Source: Trifolium pratense (Eukaryota; Streptophyta; Magnoliopsida; Fabales; Fabaceae). Taken from it: a stretch of 64,000 nucleotides of DNA. Numbering within the stretch: position 1 is the first letter of the stretch; every line of letters starts with the position of its first letter. The position numbers and the translations under genes are program-made. The stretch lies in assembly GCF_020283565.1 (NCBI RefSeq), contig NC_060060.1, forward strand, positions 25,048,001 through 25,112,000, read 5' to 3'. A model generated the notes under the pieces. The model made no database searches, was not told the origin of the DNA, and saw only the letters and a list, made by a program, of their open reading frames with translations. This document shows positions 1 to 12,439 of the stretch, piece after piece.

Positions 1-124
1 TTCACCCAAAACTTTAAGGTGATAGGTGAGTGAGTTCTCCTACTTATAAATGCTCACCACATTCTTGTGCAATGTGAGATTATTTCCACAAACTCACACT
101 TGCTATATTCTCAACAATAATTGT

Positions 125-466
125 TGTCCCGTCTTAGTGCGGAGTATTGTTGTCCCGTCTTTCCGTCTTTGTGCGGTGTTCATTTGTTTCAGGTTTGAAG
201 ATTAAGGTTGATCCAGTGCAGATCCAATCAATGACTTTTGTACCATCAACGCTACAGATCCGGCGACATGAATGTTCCGGAAACTTCAATATAGTCAAAT
301 ATGTAGGCTTTTGCAATATGCCGTTTGATGCTATTAACACGGATGCTGTGAGTTTGTTCGCAGATTCATCCTTTTTGTTTTTAGCGATTTTGATTTGTAT
401 TGCATCGATGTACTCTTATCAATTTGAATGAATGAATATCTTTTATTTAGTCAAAAAAAAATTCTC
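125..466 (+). repeat. Dispersed A-tailed repeat, copy 1
   Basis: About 330 bp closely resembling 10640-10970, with many small substitutions. Both copies share the stretch from 'gtgcggagtattgtt' through 'tcaatgacttttgt' and 'catcgatgtactcttatc', and both end in an A-rich tract after 'tttatttagt'. The A-rich 3' end and dispersed position suggest a non-LTR retroelement (a LINE 3' end or SINE-like unit). No family could be named. The open frames across it are short, overlap on both strands and show no recognisable domain, so no gene is called. Confidence 0.6.
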
Positions 467-3400
467 AACAATAATATGACTAATTATTATAATAATATAA
501 GAATTCCTCCATGTGAACCTTGCTGCAAAATATAGGACTTAACATGACTCCACCTCCTTCCAATCATCGTTTCGTCGTACAAATGAAGGCTAGGACTTGA
601 AATTTAATAACCTGGATCTTCAAAGTAAAAAAAAGTAAGGGGTCACGGACACTTGTTAGGAACATTATCATTATTAACTTTTTATTATAAAAGTTGAATA
701 TATATATTTTTCAAAAAAAATATTATTAGATTGGTTTCTTTAATTTGTATCCATATATAGGACACTTATTAGTATTTTTAAAAGATTAAAAACCAGCCTC
801 ACTACTAAAAACATGAAGTTAGTACAATATTTTTATTTATATTATCTTAATTATCTTAAATAAATATACTCATGATAGTAGTATACTCCTATTTATTTAT
901 CTTATCTTAATATTAGGTGTAAACACATGCACTACCCGATGCATGCAATGAGCTAGTTGCATGGTTTTTTTATTTTTATTTATCTTATAAACTCAGCTGT
1001 ATGGTTAACAAAATAAAAACAAAATGACCCAGTTGCAATATTAACTATTTAAAAACATAAAGAAAATATTACCCATTATGTTTTTAATTTCCTTTTAAAA
1101 AACATAAAGAAAATATTACCCATTTTACCTTTAACAGGTTTTGAGAAATTTCATGTGTAACATAAGATTTTTTTTATATATTATCATTTCCTTTTCAATT
1201 AACAATAACATGCATGTTTTTTTTTTTTTTGAAGCATTAACATGCATGGTTATACATTATAACGAACTCTAACGCTTATTTATGTTTTTTTGCTTATAAT
1301 TAAGTTTAAGAAAATGGGATATATATCGATAATATAAAATATTTTTATATTTTTATTTAATGTCAATCTTATGTCTTTTGTCAAGTCATTCTACTACATT
1401 CCACTTTCATGAGATATTAAACATTCGTGTAAAAATATTTTACACTAAGATAACATGTCCATTAAACTCTATAAGTTTTTATTTTACCAATTTGTAATAA
1501 AAGTGTATTCTAAAATTATTATACATGTATTTTTATGACAGAAAATAATATTTACAAAAATTTAAAATGTGCTCATATCTAACAACAATTTAAAATGTAT
1601 TAATAATAACTTCAGGTCGATCTACATATACAATATGATGTTTCCATCAACGGAATTAAATTTAACAAATTTTAAATGGACTTATCCGAAAAATTTGCAA
1701 TTATCAAATAGGAGTCAAGATAGGTCCAAATGTCCAATTGTTTTGTATAAACCACCTTATCTAATGTGATGTATTTTAAATAAAGTAGTTGTATGACGCT
1801 ATCTTGCAATAATAATCGTTTTCAATTAATAAAATAAAATACATTACAATAAACAACACAATACCTATAAATTGTGGAAGCATAAAAAATCTATGAAAAT
1901 TGTTTTTTAGCAAATAATTATTCCATGAGGTTGGCACTAGCTAGAAAAGTCGGTTTCAAGAGATTCCAATACAAACATGTATTTTAAGTTTTGTGATCTG
2001 ACTCAGCTATATAACCGTATTTGTATGTGTTTGTACTGACATACTTTATTTTCTTCCACCAAAAAATTTCTTTATTTGATTCCTTATAATTACCCACTTT
2101 AGGAAATGAAAATGAGACTTTCCATTTGGTTCGTTCCTCGTCCACATTCAACAAAACCTCACTTTTTTTGCTTAATAAAGAACCATATTCAAAACTATGA
2201 CTACGATCATACTATTTTGGTTATATTATTGTCACAAACTCTATATGGCCCATCTACCTTTATTCCTTTTTGTTTTCATTTACAACTTACCTTTACATTA
2301 TGCATGCATGACATTTCAATGAAACAACCATGACCCACAGTCCCACACACACATATTCTTAAGTCACCACCACGTTTTTATTTTATACCTGATTTTTTTA
2401 GAAAAAAAATGTATTTGGCAATTAGTTCAAGCCACATTGATGATAATTCGGTTCATAAACATTTGGTATTATCTTTTTTTTTTTTTTTTTTGGTGAATCG
2501 TGATTTGGCAACTAGTTCAAGCCAAATTGGAACAATTTTTAGTGGTTAATCTGCTTTTCAAATCATTTTTTTGGGTACATGAAATCATATATTTAAAAAA
2601 AATTAATTTAAAAAGTATTTTATATATACACAGTACTGCCTAGAGTCTATGGGCGGATATACAGCCCCGCCAGTCTGGATACTTATCCTGTCCAAAGTCT
2701 AGTAAAAATTTTTGGTATTTTAGAAGTTAGTTTAGGACAAGAATATAATTTTTTTTGTTCAAAACTGCGATTTTTCGGTGTAAAAATGAGACTTTTGCTT
2801 AAAATTGAGATTTTATCCGGACTTTATAAATTTTCTGACTTCATCACCGCTAGAGTCGCACCATATAAATCATTTTATATTTAACTCTTTTTTACTATAA
2901 CATTTCAAACTCACAATTTGTTAAAAAAGGCGTGTGGTTTATTAATTATTTAACGTCTCTTGCAATTAAACTAATTTCAATTATTCTCATTAAAGTTTTG
3001 TCAAAAAAAAAATTATTCTCGTTAAAGAAGCGAATAAAAGGTTGAAGCACTATGTTCACAAGAAAAAAAATATGTTGAAGCACTACCAAGTAGAATCTCA
3101 GGTTGATTAATTGGGCCTTGATAAAAAAAAATATACTCTTGTACCAAAAAAAAAATACTCTTCAAATATTTTCGATAATAATATTACAATTAGAACCACT
3201 TACTAACAATTGATTTAAATTGCTTCAAAAAAGAAAAAACAATTGATTTAAATGGTAAGGTTTTAATCCTCTCATAGATGTTAGATTCATATAGTTGTTC
3301 CTGTGTATAAAAAACTAGTCATTTCACTCATTATTAGTTACTTCAATGATGACTGCCGTTGAATTTTGTAAGATGAATTATGGTTCGATCTCCCACAACT

Positions 3401-3749
3401 ATGATCGGAAGGAAACTGAAATCACGACAAAACTGACGCGCAAACGATTAAACTAAATGATCTAACATGATCTCATTTTCTTTTTCAATTTCGATTTCGT
3501 ACTTTATACAAGCACTTTTTCTAAATGATCTAACATGATCTCATTGTCTTTTTTTATTTTTATTTTTAAGTCATCAATTTAACTTCTAAACTATCATTTT
3601 CTTTTTTCAAATTGATGGGAATTTTTTTTCTTGCCATAAACTTTTTTTCGATTGCCAAATTTATGTTGTCGAAATTAACATGTTACTGTACTATTACTAC
3701 TATATATTTATGTATTTTAGACATTAAATTAAAGAAAAAAAGAAGATAT
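467..3749. other. AT-rich intergenic stretch without a recognisable gene
   Basis: Very AT-rich DNA with many homopolymer runs. Open frames are below about 75 codons and show no motifs. Small local duplications are visible: 'aacataaagaaaatattaccc' type repeats near 1052 and 1098, a 'ggcaaNtagttcaagcca' pair near 2415 and 2505, and 'aaatgatctaacatgatctc' near 3453 and 3523. I see no promoter or RNA gene that can be supported. Confidence 0.5.
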
Positions 3750-3785
3750 TTTTAGAGATTAAGATATTTTTATATATTTTTAAAG

Positions 3786-6700
3786 AATCGTCTATCAGGA
3801 TGGAGGAGTCGCTTTCTTTCTTTTGGTGGTCGTCTAGGTTTGCTTAAATCCGTATTGATCTCTCTGCCTGTCTATGCTCTTTCCTTCTTTAAAGCTCCCT
3901 CAGGTACTATCTCTTCTATAGAATCTATTTTGATTAATTTTTTTTTGGGGGGGGGAAGTGAGGATTTTAGGAAAATATCTTGGATTAACTGGAAATCTAT
4001 TTGCTTACGAAAGGAGTATGGGGGTTTGGGGGTTAGCCAGTTGAGGGAGTTTAACTTAGCCCTGTTAGGTAAGTGGTGCTGGAGGATGCTAGTGGATAGG
4101 GAGGGTTTGTGGTTTCGAGTGTTGGCAGGTCGTTATGGGGTTGAGAGAGGCAGACTGTGTGAGGGTGGAGCGCGTGGGTCTACGTGGTGGAGGGAGTTGG
4201 CGCGTATTCGGGGTGGAGGTGGTGAGGTAGGGGGAGGGTGGTTCAGAGAGCATGTGTTGAGAAAGGTGAGGGATGGGTCTGACACTTTTTTCTGGACTGA
4301 TCCCTGGGTGGATGGGACCTCGTTGCGGGAGCGGTTTGGGCGGTTGTTTCACTACAAGAATAAAGAAAATTTGCAGCGACCAAATAACAACAATTTAAAT
4401 TATTGTTGGCAAATATGATGATTTGGTAGCAATGATCATAGATGGTCTTGTGAGTCGCTGCTAAATATGCAAGGCTACAGTTTTTTTAGATAGTGGCACA
4501 TATTTTGGAATATATTAAAAAAATAATATAAAAAAGTAAAAAAAATTAAAATTAAGATGCAATTTTTAACTGTTTCAAAAAAAATGCAATTTTTAACATA
4601 TAGTGGTGGATTTGTTAAAAAAAAAAAAGGTGTAGTGGTGACGACCAATTACAAAAGTAAATTAAAGTACTTTTTTTTTAATGAGATCATATATTTTTTT
4701 TGACAAAGAGATCATATTTTTATTATACGAAATGGAAAACGGTTTTCCCACAACAACATTTTTTTAGTAAATTTTTTTTTTGAATAATTTTTAGTAACTT
4801 CATTCATTCCTATTATTTAGATTTTTCTTTTCTTTCAATTACTAACAATTATATAAATTGTTTTGGTGAATCTCCAAATAATAATGGTGTCGCAAATAGA
4901 TAGTCAAATATTGAAAACATTATGTATAAAAAAAATATTGGAAACATTATTCAATCTACTATAATCATTGTGTCAAAAAAAAAAATCTACTATAATCATA
5001 TGGATGATGATAATACGTACTACAAATATATTTTCTACAAAAATAACATAACATCAAAAAATATTATAAAAAAATAAAATAAACAGTAATAAAAAAAAGT
5101 AGAGTAAATAAAAAAAATTGGAGTAAATAACTGTTGAAATAAAAAAACAGCAAAAAAAAAATCAATTTGTTAGAAAAATAAGGTGTATAACCTAATATAC
5201 TGGAGTAAAAAGTGGAACTGTAAATAGCTATTTTTTTGGGTTGGTGGAATCATGGGATAATCTCTGTATAATTTGAATTTTTTTTATTTTTTATTTACAA
5301 AATTCATGGTTGATCCATATAGTGATAGTGGGTGGTTAAATTTTACAAGTGCGGATAAAAAACAAAGTCTTCCCACTGATTATTTTTCTTTTCTCATGAT
5401 GAGTTTTAGAAACTGCGTCTAAACCAAATTTATAAAAGGCTATTTCTTTTATCTTTTTTCAAACCAATATATCATTATATATGTTATACAACTCAATTAT
5501 ACTTCTCTTTCCATAAAACTGTAATTGTACATATTCTTTATTCTTTGATGTTATCACTATATTCACTATTTATTGAAGGAACAGTCGTTGGAGAATTTTA
5601 AGAATTCAAACAAGATGTGTTTAAAAAAATAATTTATATTTAAATAATAAATTATGACTGTTTTGAGCAAAATAATAATAAAAAAAAAACAAAAAAAAAT
5701 AAATTTTGTCAAAAAAAAACAAAAAAAATAAATTATTTGAGAAAATATGTTATCGCAGCGACTTTAATCACTAAGATAAGTTAGATATAATAAAATTCTT
5801 GGTTGAAAAATGAACTTATCCCAACAAAAGTTTAAAAAATGGCAACAAATATTGTTGTTAGCAAAATTACTAACGTCAACAATATTAAATTTCGCTGCAA
5901 AACTTTTTGCAACGGAACTTATCGCAACAGCCAGCAGCGACTTTTTAGTTGTAGGTATAAAACTCTTTTCCATCAACTTTTTACATTTGCCAACGACTAT
6001 TTTCGCTACAAAAAATCCATTTTCTTGTAGTGTTTGACCTGGCAGAAAACAAATCGGCGTCTGTGGCCGAGATGTTTATGCAGGGTTGGGAGGCTGGAGG
6101 GGAGGCGTGGGTGTGGCGGCGTCGGTTGTGGGCTTGGGAGGAGGAGATGCTGGGTGAGTGTCAGTCTTTACTTCTTACCGTCTCCTCGCAGGATCATGTT
6201 TTAGATAGGTGGCAGTGGCAGTCTGATTTGGACGATGTTTATACTGTTCGTGGTGCATATCAGCTTTTGACGACACAGGATGCGGTTACTTTGGATGCTG
6301 CGTCAGGTCTCATTTGGCACCGACAGGTTCCTTTGAAGGTTTCCATTTGTGCTTGGCGTCTCTTGCGGGACAGGTTACCTACCAAAGCAAACCTGGTTAC
6401 TAGAGTGATTTTATCAGCGGAGGATCATCAGTGTGTCTCTGGTTGCGGAGAGGTTGAGTCGGCTCAACACTTGTTCCTCTCTTGCAGCACTTTTGGTGCT
6501 CTTTGGTCTCTTGTTAGTTCCTGGATTGGCTCTTCTTTGGTGATTGCTCAGACTCCTTCCGATCATTTTGTTCAGTTCACGGACTCAGCAGGTGGTTCTC
6601 GAGCACGACGTTCTTTTATGCAGCTCATATTGCTTGCTGTTGTGTGGGTTGTGTGGACCGAAAGAAATTACAGATTGTTTAGAGGTTCATCAAATTCAGT

Positions 6701-6824
6701 GCATCACATGTTGGACAAAATCAAGATTTTTTCATATAGGTGGTTGAAAGCGACGAGTACTACTCTAGCATTGAACTGCCATAGCTGGTGGTCTAGTCCT
6801 ATGCTTTGTTTGAGCCTTGTTTAG
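3786..6824 (+). pseudogene. LINE ORF2 3' remnant (RT tail and zf-RVT), interrupted
   Basis: Two coding pieces (3786-4349 and 6036-6824) read in the same frame once the CACTA insertion and one copy of its TTT duplication are removed. The first starts with residues like NRLSGWRSRFLSFGGR and continues through SWINWKSIC and KEYGGLGV, typical of the segment after the RT palm in plant LINEs. The second holds LIWHRQVPLKVSICAWRLL and a CVSGCG...HLFLSC zinc-finger pattern of zf-RVT. It ends at a stop at 6822-6824. The endonuclease and RT catalytic motifs are absent, so the copy cannot move by itself. Confidence 0.85.
4350..6032. mobile_element. Non-autonomous CACTA (En/Spm-type) element, 1.68 kb
   Basis: It begins CACTACAAGAA and ends TTCTTGTAGTG, the standard CACTA terminus, and is flanked by a 3-bp duplication TTT (4347-4349 and 6033-6035). 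Subterminal regions carry repeated short motifs such as 'gcagcgac', 'ggcaacaa' and 'cgcaac' in both orientations, typical of CACTA subterminal repeats. The interior is AT-rich and holds no transposase; open frames within it are short and motif-free. It sits inside a LINE coding frame, so it is younger than the LINE. Confidence 0.92.
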
Positions 6825-6908
6825 TTTCTTTTGGTTCATGTATCTTGACTCTTTGTAACCTTACTTAGTCTTTTCTGGCACGTCTTGCGCTGGGAGGATG
6901 ATTGGTTC

Positions 6909-6910
<2 letters not shown>

Positions 6911-6949
<39 letters not shown>
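6911..6949. repeat. (TA)n microsatellite in LINE 3' UTR
   Basis: An uninterrupted TA dinucleotide run of about 39 bp lies between the LINE ORF2 stop and the poly-A tail. Confidence 0.95.
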
Positions 6950-6951
<2 letters not shown>

Positions 6952-6987
6952 TTTTGGTTTGTTAAAAAAAAAAATTTTAGAGATTAA

Positions 6988-8324
6988 ATACATGATTTAT
7001 TCTCTTTAATCTGCATGTCGGCAATCTAATCTAGATCTCAAAAACAAAATGATTCCTAGTTAGTGGCTGTAGATTTATGAAGATTAAGCCTCCATATCTA
7101 ATAAAATTAATGATATGAAGTGGCACTTTCACAGTGCTACTTTATTTTACTCCTATTTTTTTTTTACAATCACAGTGCTACTTTTTAATGATTGAAGAAT
7201 GAGAATCCAGACACATAAACATTTTTGTTGGGACACATTCTTTGATAAAGAAAATTATGTTGATGATTAGAGCATTTGAAAAGCTACCCTGCTTTTTTTT
7301 CTTCACTTGAAATTTAAAATAAAGAAGATGCATTTAGGATTTGTATATCCAAACAAACACTTCACATATGTGCCCAACTAAATACAAATAAAATAAAAAT
7401 GTGCCCAACAAAATGCAAGTTATTATTAGCACATACTTTTTATTGATTCTCATATAATTTTTTTTTTTACATATTTTACTGATTTTTCTATGCAATTAAC
7501 AATGTTACTTGGAATATTTTAGTGTATAAACCCCTTTTAATGAGAATTTTGACAAATTAGAGTGCAACATTTGACGGGAATATTGTTATAGCTAGCTTGG
7601 GTAGCATCTCATTTATACCTAATCTAAACCTTAAGCATTATATTCTCCAAGCTATAGTAAATATTTAAACATTGTTTCATATCATGCATTCTGCTCGGTT
7701 TTATTGTTCCAACAATTTGTTTATAGATAAAATTTCAAATACATTATCCGTCTTATCCTAGCACACCCATAGATTTATTGGACAGCAATTTCTTTTATAA
7801 AAAAAGCTTATAGCATATATATAAAAATTCTGATTTAACTAACACCGATTCAATTATACAATTCAATCAACTAATTCACGCCAGTTGTCTCTAAAATCCA
7901 AAAGAAGAGGAACAAGGACTTAGTTAGAAGCGCATGTCAGCCATACCATATCCGCCTAAAGGTGCCTCCCTAACATGTCTTTATGAAGATTTTTTTTAAA
8001 ATATTCGTGGATTTGATAATTCAAACTCTCGAATAGCTCTCAAATTGGTTCCATATCTAATATTTTAGCAGAGCGTGTGGCGGGTAACTCATGTGCGAAA
8101 AAATTTGCTAATCTTGGACATGCTTAGGTTCAAATGAAATGATGAGAATCATTACCTTACTATGTAATGATTTCTTGGGGACAAACTTGGATTCCCCTAT
8201 TAGTTGAACTTATAATTGACTCTCTTCTTGTTTCTTCGGGTAAGACATAGTCCCCCTTGTAATTAATTATTTATTTGTACTCTAATATGAGATATAAATA
8301 TAGGATGATGAAGGATATAAGGGT
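6988..8324. other. Intergenic; possible LINE 3' relic near 8000-8270
   Basis: Mostly AT-rich with no gene. Around 8060-8270 the + strand can be read, with stops, as residues resembling VAGNSCAKKFANLGHA and FLGDKLGFPY. This recalls the RNase H tail of plant LINEs, so it may be a decayed LINE end. The match is weak and the relic is not mapped precisely. Confidence 0.35.
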
Positions 8325-8332
8325 ATCAATAT

Positions 8333-8585
8333 TAGAGCTGTAAAAAGGGCCTTAAGGGGCCAGCCCTTTAAGGGGCGGACCTACTTATTCCTGATTATTA
8401 ATTTTATTTAAATTTTAAATAATTTTTCTAGTGTCGTGAACTTATTCTCGTTTTCTTCAATCAGCACTGTCCACGATCGGCACCCTAAAAAAACTGTGTT
8501 TAAAATTTAAATAAAATTAATAATCAGGAATAAGTGGGTCCGCCCCTTAAAGGGCCGGCCCCTTAAGGCCCTTTTTACAGCTCTA
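8333..8585. mobile_element. hAT-like MITE, 253 bp, long inverted repeats
   Basis: Starts TAGAGCTGTAAAAAGGGCC and ends with its inverse, with imperfect inverted repeats of about 90 bp on each side. They include GC-rich 'aaggggcggacc' segments and a shared 'cctgattattaattttatt' arm. The flanking 8-bp direct repeat ATCAATAT is perfect (8325-8332 and 8586-8593). An 8-bp target duplication with a TAG-starting terminus fits the hAT superfamily. There is no coding capacity. Confidence 0.88.
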
Positions 8586-8593
8586 ATCAATAT

Positions 8594-9569
8594 AGTTGAG
8601 ATGCTTACCCCTGCATTGATATCTAGATGCTCTTAATCTATATTTTTTTTAATAATGTAATAATAAAATTTGTACAACCCCCTCCAACAACTAGCTAATA
8701 TAGCCTAATATCCCCAAGCAAATTGGTGAAACTAAATTATGATTAGTTGAAAATATCAAGCCAGCAAATCATTTCATGATCATACTAATCATGGAGTAAC
8801 CAACTTGTTAATTATTTGTACTAGCTGGCCCATCATGTTTATTTTTTTTCTACTTTTTGGTCTACGCAAAGTATGGCTATTATGATATTCCCATGATGTA
8901 AGAAGCTATTGGCTACAATCACAATGCAATTAATTAAGCAAGAATCTATCCATGCGATGGTGGCTGTGGCGGCAGGAGATATATGTTGTGGTCACACAGC
9001 ACTCACCTCTCTAACCCAGTGGTGCATATGGAGATTCACTTCGAGCAAGTGCACTATATTAATTTTGAGGCTTTTTGACTGCTATAGTATAGTATCATTT
9101 GGAGGCTAATTCTAGGTGATGGTACACACTTGATGCAAGTGGTTTATGGGGCATCAAATAGTATCAGAACACTAGCCAGGATAAAAAAAAGTACCATATG
9201 TACTACCTCCACAAAATTTAATTTTCTTGCTCTCTCTCTACCACTTTCAAGTTTCACCCTCACCTTATCAAACCACTTTGATTCACTTGTAAAGTTGTAA
9301 TGAATTAGGGTCAATGCTAATTGCATAAGTGACTAATATATCTCCTATTGTACATTGTGTGACTCACTCTAATTTTTGTTTTAAAAAAGCAATTAATTCG
9401 TGTTCAAATATAAGTGAATGTCATTAAATCAAATGATTGAACTTAAAAAAGATTAATATGTACCAAAAAAACTTAAAAGATTAATGACCTTTAAAGAATA
9501 CTCCCCTCTATTATTAAATATCTATTATTAAATATAAGTAAAATTCAACTTTTAGATTTATTGAATAAT
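8594..9569. other. Intergenic, no supported feature
   Basis: AT-rich sequence. The open frames of about 60 codons at 8909-9109 (+) and 9144-9326 (-) have no family motifs or gene-like context. I see no RNA gene or mobile-element boundary. Confidence 0.5.
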
Positions 9570-9577
9570 CCGTAACT

Positions 9578-10139
9578 TAGGGATGACAATGAGTGCCCAT
9601 GGATGCGAGTTTGATACTACCCAAACCCACACCCATATATTAGGGTGCCACCCAAATCCAAACCCAAATGTTGTTCGGGTGGGAAAATGAAACCCACACC
9701 CGCACTCGTTGGGTTCAAGTTTTTTCACCAAAACCCGAAACCCGTAACAAGAACACGCATAATTGATTATCTGCTCAAACCCGACCCGAATTATATTTGA
9801 TAAAATGTAAAATGTAGCATAATTTGGTAATATAGTTTGTAAATTTCAAAATAGTTTTTTTTTTTTTACGAAACAATTTATCAAATGTTATCATCAATTC
9901 ATCACTACAAACATGCACCCAAAAACTTAAAAGGGAGCAAAATACATAGGGTAAATAGGTAATTTAATATATAAACGGGTGGGTTAATGAGTTTCGGGTG
10001 TGAGTTTGATACTACCCAAACGCACACCCATATATTCGGGTGCCACCCGAACCCAAACCCAGTCAACTCGGGTTTCGCCCGTTAATTTGGGTTTGAGTTT
10101 GGGTGGGTCTATCGGGTTTGGATTTTCCTGTCATCCTTA
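9578..10139. mobile_element. hAT-like non-autonomous element, 562 bp
   Basis: The left end TAGGGATGACAA is mirrored by the right end TGTCATCCTTA. The flanking 8-bp repeats CCGTAACT (9570-9577) and CCGTAACC (10140-10147) match at seven of eight positions. Both arms are rich in 'aaaccca' and 'gggtttggg' pieces. The small + frame starting inside the right arm is a by-product of this repeat, not a gene. Confidence 0.75.
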
Positions 10140-10639
10140 CCGTAACCTTGGTTTGGACACTCAAAGAAATAGAGAACGAAATGAAGAAGAGAAAAATAAA
10201 TTCAAAATTAGAGTGACTGGCTCACAAACCTAAGTTTTTTGTTTTGTTTTTGACGGTCAAACTTATAAGTATTTCTATGAAGGTCGTATAGTTGATTCAA
10301 AATGATCGAAGCTCGTGGGATGTGAAACCAGTTATGCAATTTAATTTGTTTTTGTTAATTACTAACTAAGCGTTCTACATTCGGTCAAAAAAAACTAAGC
10401 GTTCTACATGATTAAGGGTGAAACAACATATTCTGGCCTTTTACCTTTTTTCCTCCACCTCCTCTAACACTAGCCATCACCACTTTTTCTCTTCTTATTG
10501 ATCTACTAGAGAGGGGTGATTTAGGGTCAGTTTAAAATACCCCTCCAAATCATTTTTTCTTTCTATTTTAATTAAATAAGTGTGATTTCCACATATATAT
10601 TTAGTATTTATTTTGTTTGTTTTTGTGATTTTCAGCATC

Positions 10640-10970
10640 CTTTATTTTAGTGCGGAGTATTGTTATCCCGTCTTGGTACGGTGTTCATTTTGTTTCAGGT
10701 TGAAGGAGTAAGGTTGATTAAGTACAGGTCCAATCAATGACTTTTGTGCCATCAACGCTACAGATCCGGAGGCATGAATATTCCGGAAAGTTCAACATAG
10801 TCAAATATGTAGGCTTATGCAATATGTGGTTTTATGCTATTAACACAAATGTTGTGAGTTTGTTCCCAAATTCATCCTTTTTGTTTTTAGCGATTTTGAA
10901 TTTGTATAGCATCGATGTACTCTTATCAATTTGAATAAGTGGATACTTTTATTTAGTAAAAAAATATATT
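10640..10970 (+). repeat. Dispersed A-tailed repeat, copy 2
   Basis: Second copy of the unit at 125-466, in the same orientation and ending in an A-rich tract after 'tttatttagt'. Substitutions are scattered along its length and the frame is not conserved as protein, so this is a shared repeat rather than a gene pair. Confidence 0.6.
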
Positions 10971-11147
10971 CTGGCCTTTTAGTATTTCCTTTTAAGCTTA
11001 AGCTTTTGACCAATATTACCTTTAATTTCAAGCCATTTATAAAGTGTGACGTTGTTGTTCTTTTGACGGTTGCACTGAGCACTATTATTGATTTAACCTT
11101 TCAAAAACATGAGGTTGATCATATTCTTATATAATAAAAAGAGGTTG

Positions 11148-11290
11148 ATTGTCCACAAATCCTAGCTCAATTGATATAAATGTCGAAATTGTTAGTGTTC
11201 GATGCTAAGACTGGGGTTCGAACTCCGGCCCTCCACTTTGTGTGTGAGTTTTCAATGGTTTTATTATTTCGTCTATCAACCAAAAAATAA
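11148..11290 (+). mobile_element. tRNA-derived SINE-like element
   Basis: The sequence holds an A-box-like 'tagctcaattgat' and about 50 bp later a B-box-like 'ggttcgaactcc', the internal pol III promoter arrangement of plant SINEs. It is followed by a T-rich tail region. I did not find clean target duplications, so the ends are approximate. A functional tRNA is ruled out because no cloverleaf or anticodon stem can be formed around the boxes. Confidence 0.55.
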
Positions 11291-12255
11291 AGTGGATCAT
11301 ATTCCTTGACCAATTAATTGTGGAGCAGTAACTAGAATATTTTTATAACCAAAATTGAACACTTGGGAATGAAATATAATTTATATTTGTCTTAAGAAAA
11401 AAAATTGCAGATTAGTGTTAAAGAAAGCATATGTAGATTAGAATCCCTACTTAATTATTCAGCGCACTAGTTAGGAGAATGTAACCCATAACAATTGCGA
11501 TACATAATATATCGGAGATTTACTTTTGTAGTTACTCGTTCTCCCTACGTCTTTTCCATTTTACCTTATCGCTTTTTAAGTAGCGGACATTACAAATATG
11601 AATTTTTTTTATAAATGTAATCTGCTACTTAATTAAGTATATGACATAAATATTTTTGTAATTTTGTAGGGCGCGCAAAAAATAAGGTAGAATGACAAAA
11701 GTAAATCTCAATATATTGTTGGTGAGAAGTTTGAGTCTCTTTGTGCATATCTTAAAGTAAAATTTAGAATTCAAATTGTTTTCATAGCATAAATTGGGCC
11801 TGGCGAGCAAATGGTATAAGCAATATTGGCCCAGCCCAATTAAATTTTTATCTTGCTAAAAATGTATTATTATATATAACATCGTTTTTAAAGAAGAGGT
11901 TAATTTATAAAAAAAAAAAAAAAGAAAAGGTTAATTTCTATGTAATGAAATAATTTTTTACTAATCAAATCATGTTAAAAAATTTACATTGTTAGAGCAT
12001 ATAACTTGAACTCTTTAAAGAATCATATGTGCCCCATATGTAAATTTAAATTTGATTGAAATTCAATAGAAATAAGTGGGAGAATCATGAGGAGCATCCA
12101 TTTAAATTTTTTTAAAAAACAATGTTTTTTTTTAATAAAAATAGGTTTTTAATTGTAGATTTCAAACATGTAAATCCATAAATTTTAAGAGGATTTCCGA
12201 TTTCCGATTTCGAACCATATGTGTGTGTGTGGGGGGGGGGGGGGGGGTTGAGAAA
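11291..12255. other. Intergenic, no supported gene; G-run near its end
   Basis: AT-rich sequence without a recognisable gene. A (GT)n tract is followed by a run of 17 G at 12231-12247. Confidence 0.5.
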
Positions 12256-12346
12256 TTTATTCACATGTATTATTGTTCATCATTGCTGCAGCCAAGCCCA
12301 AAACTGAAAAACGGGCCTTAAAAAAGCCCATCAAACATCACATGCA
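12256..12346 (+). promoter_or_regulatory. Putative original promoter/5' leader of the SIK1-like kinase gene, cut off by the MULE
   Basis: This 90 bp lies directly before the left target duplication of the MULE, so before insertion it was joined to the kinase 5' leader at 24877. It contains two TGGGCT motifs on the - strand (seen as 'agccca') and a 'gggcct' block. These resemble site II elements (TGGGCY) common in promoters of broadly expressed plant genes. That it acted as this gene's promoter is inference from position and motif content. Confidence 0.45.
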
Positions 12347-12355
12347 TTGTTCGTC
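12347..12355. repeat. MULE target site duplication, left
   Basis: TTGTTCGTC, identical to 24868-24876. Nine bases is the diagnostic duplication length of the Mutator superfamily. Confidence 0.93.
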
Positions 12356-12425
12356 GAAGTTTTCTCTCCCGACCCCCCTCATTTCTTTTATACCCCCTGA
12401 ATTTCCGTTTTTACCCTTGGGGGGT
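12356..12425 (+). repeat. MULE terminal inverted repeat, left
   Basis: Inverse of 24798-24867. The first about 44 bases match with one or two differences, including 'catttcttttataccccc'; beyond that the two arms diverge but keep the 'gcggttta'/'gcggtata' block. Confidence 0.9.
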
Positions 12426-12439
12426 ACTGCGGTTTATAA

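Larger units (their letters stand above)
3763..6974 (+). mobile_element. 5'-truncated LINE with target duplication, split by a CACTA element
   Basis: The element is bounded by a perfect 13-bp direct repeat TTTTAGAGATTAA at 3750-3762 and 6975-6987. It ends in a poly-A tract just before the right repeat, as expected for LINE integration. It holds only the last part of ORF2, from the end of the reverse transcriptase through the zf-RVT domain. About 23 bp between the left repeat and the first recognisable LINE codon (3786) look like filler. A TA-dinucleotide array (6911-6949) lies in the 3' UTR. The body is interrupted at 4350-6032 by a DNA transposon. Confidence 0.85.

Noticed and set aside
5764..6037. 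Three frames of 60-75 codons inside the CACTA element
   Set aside because: They arise from subterminal repeats; no transposase motifs.
10000..10233. 77-codon + frame
   Set aside because: Begins inside the right arm of a hAT-like element and runs out of it; no motif.
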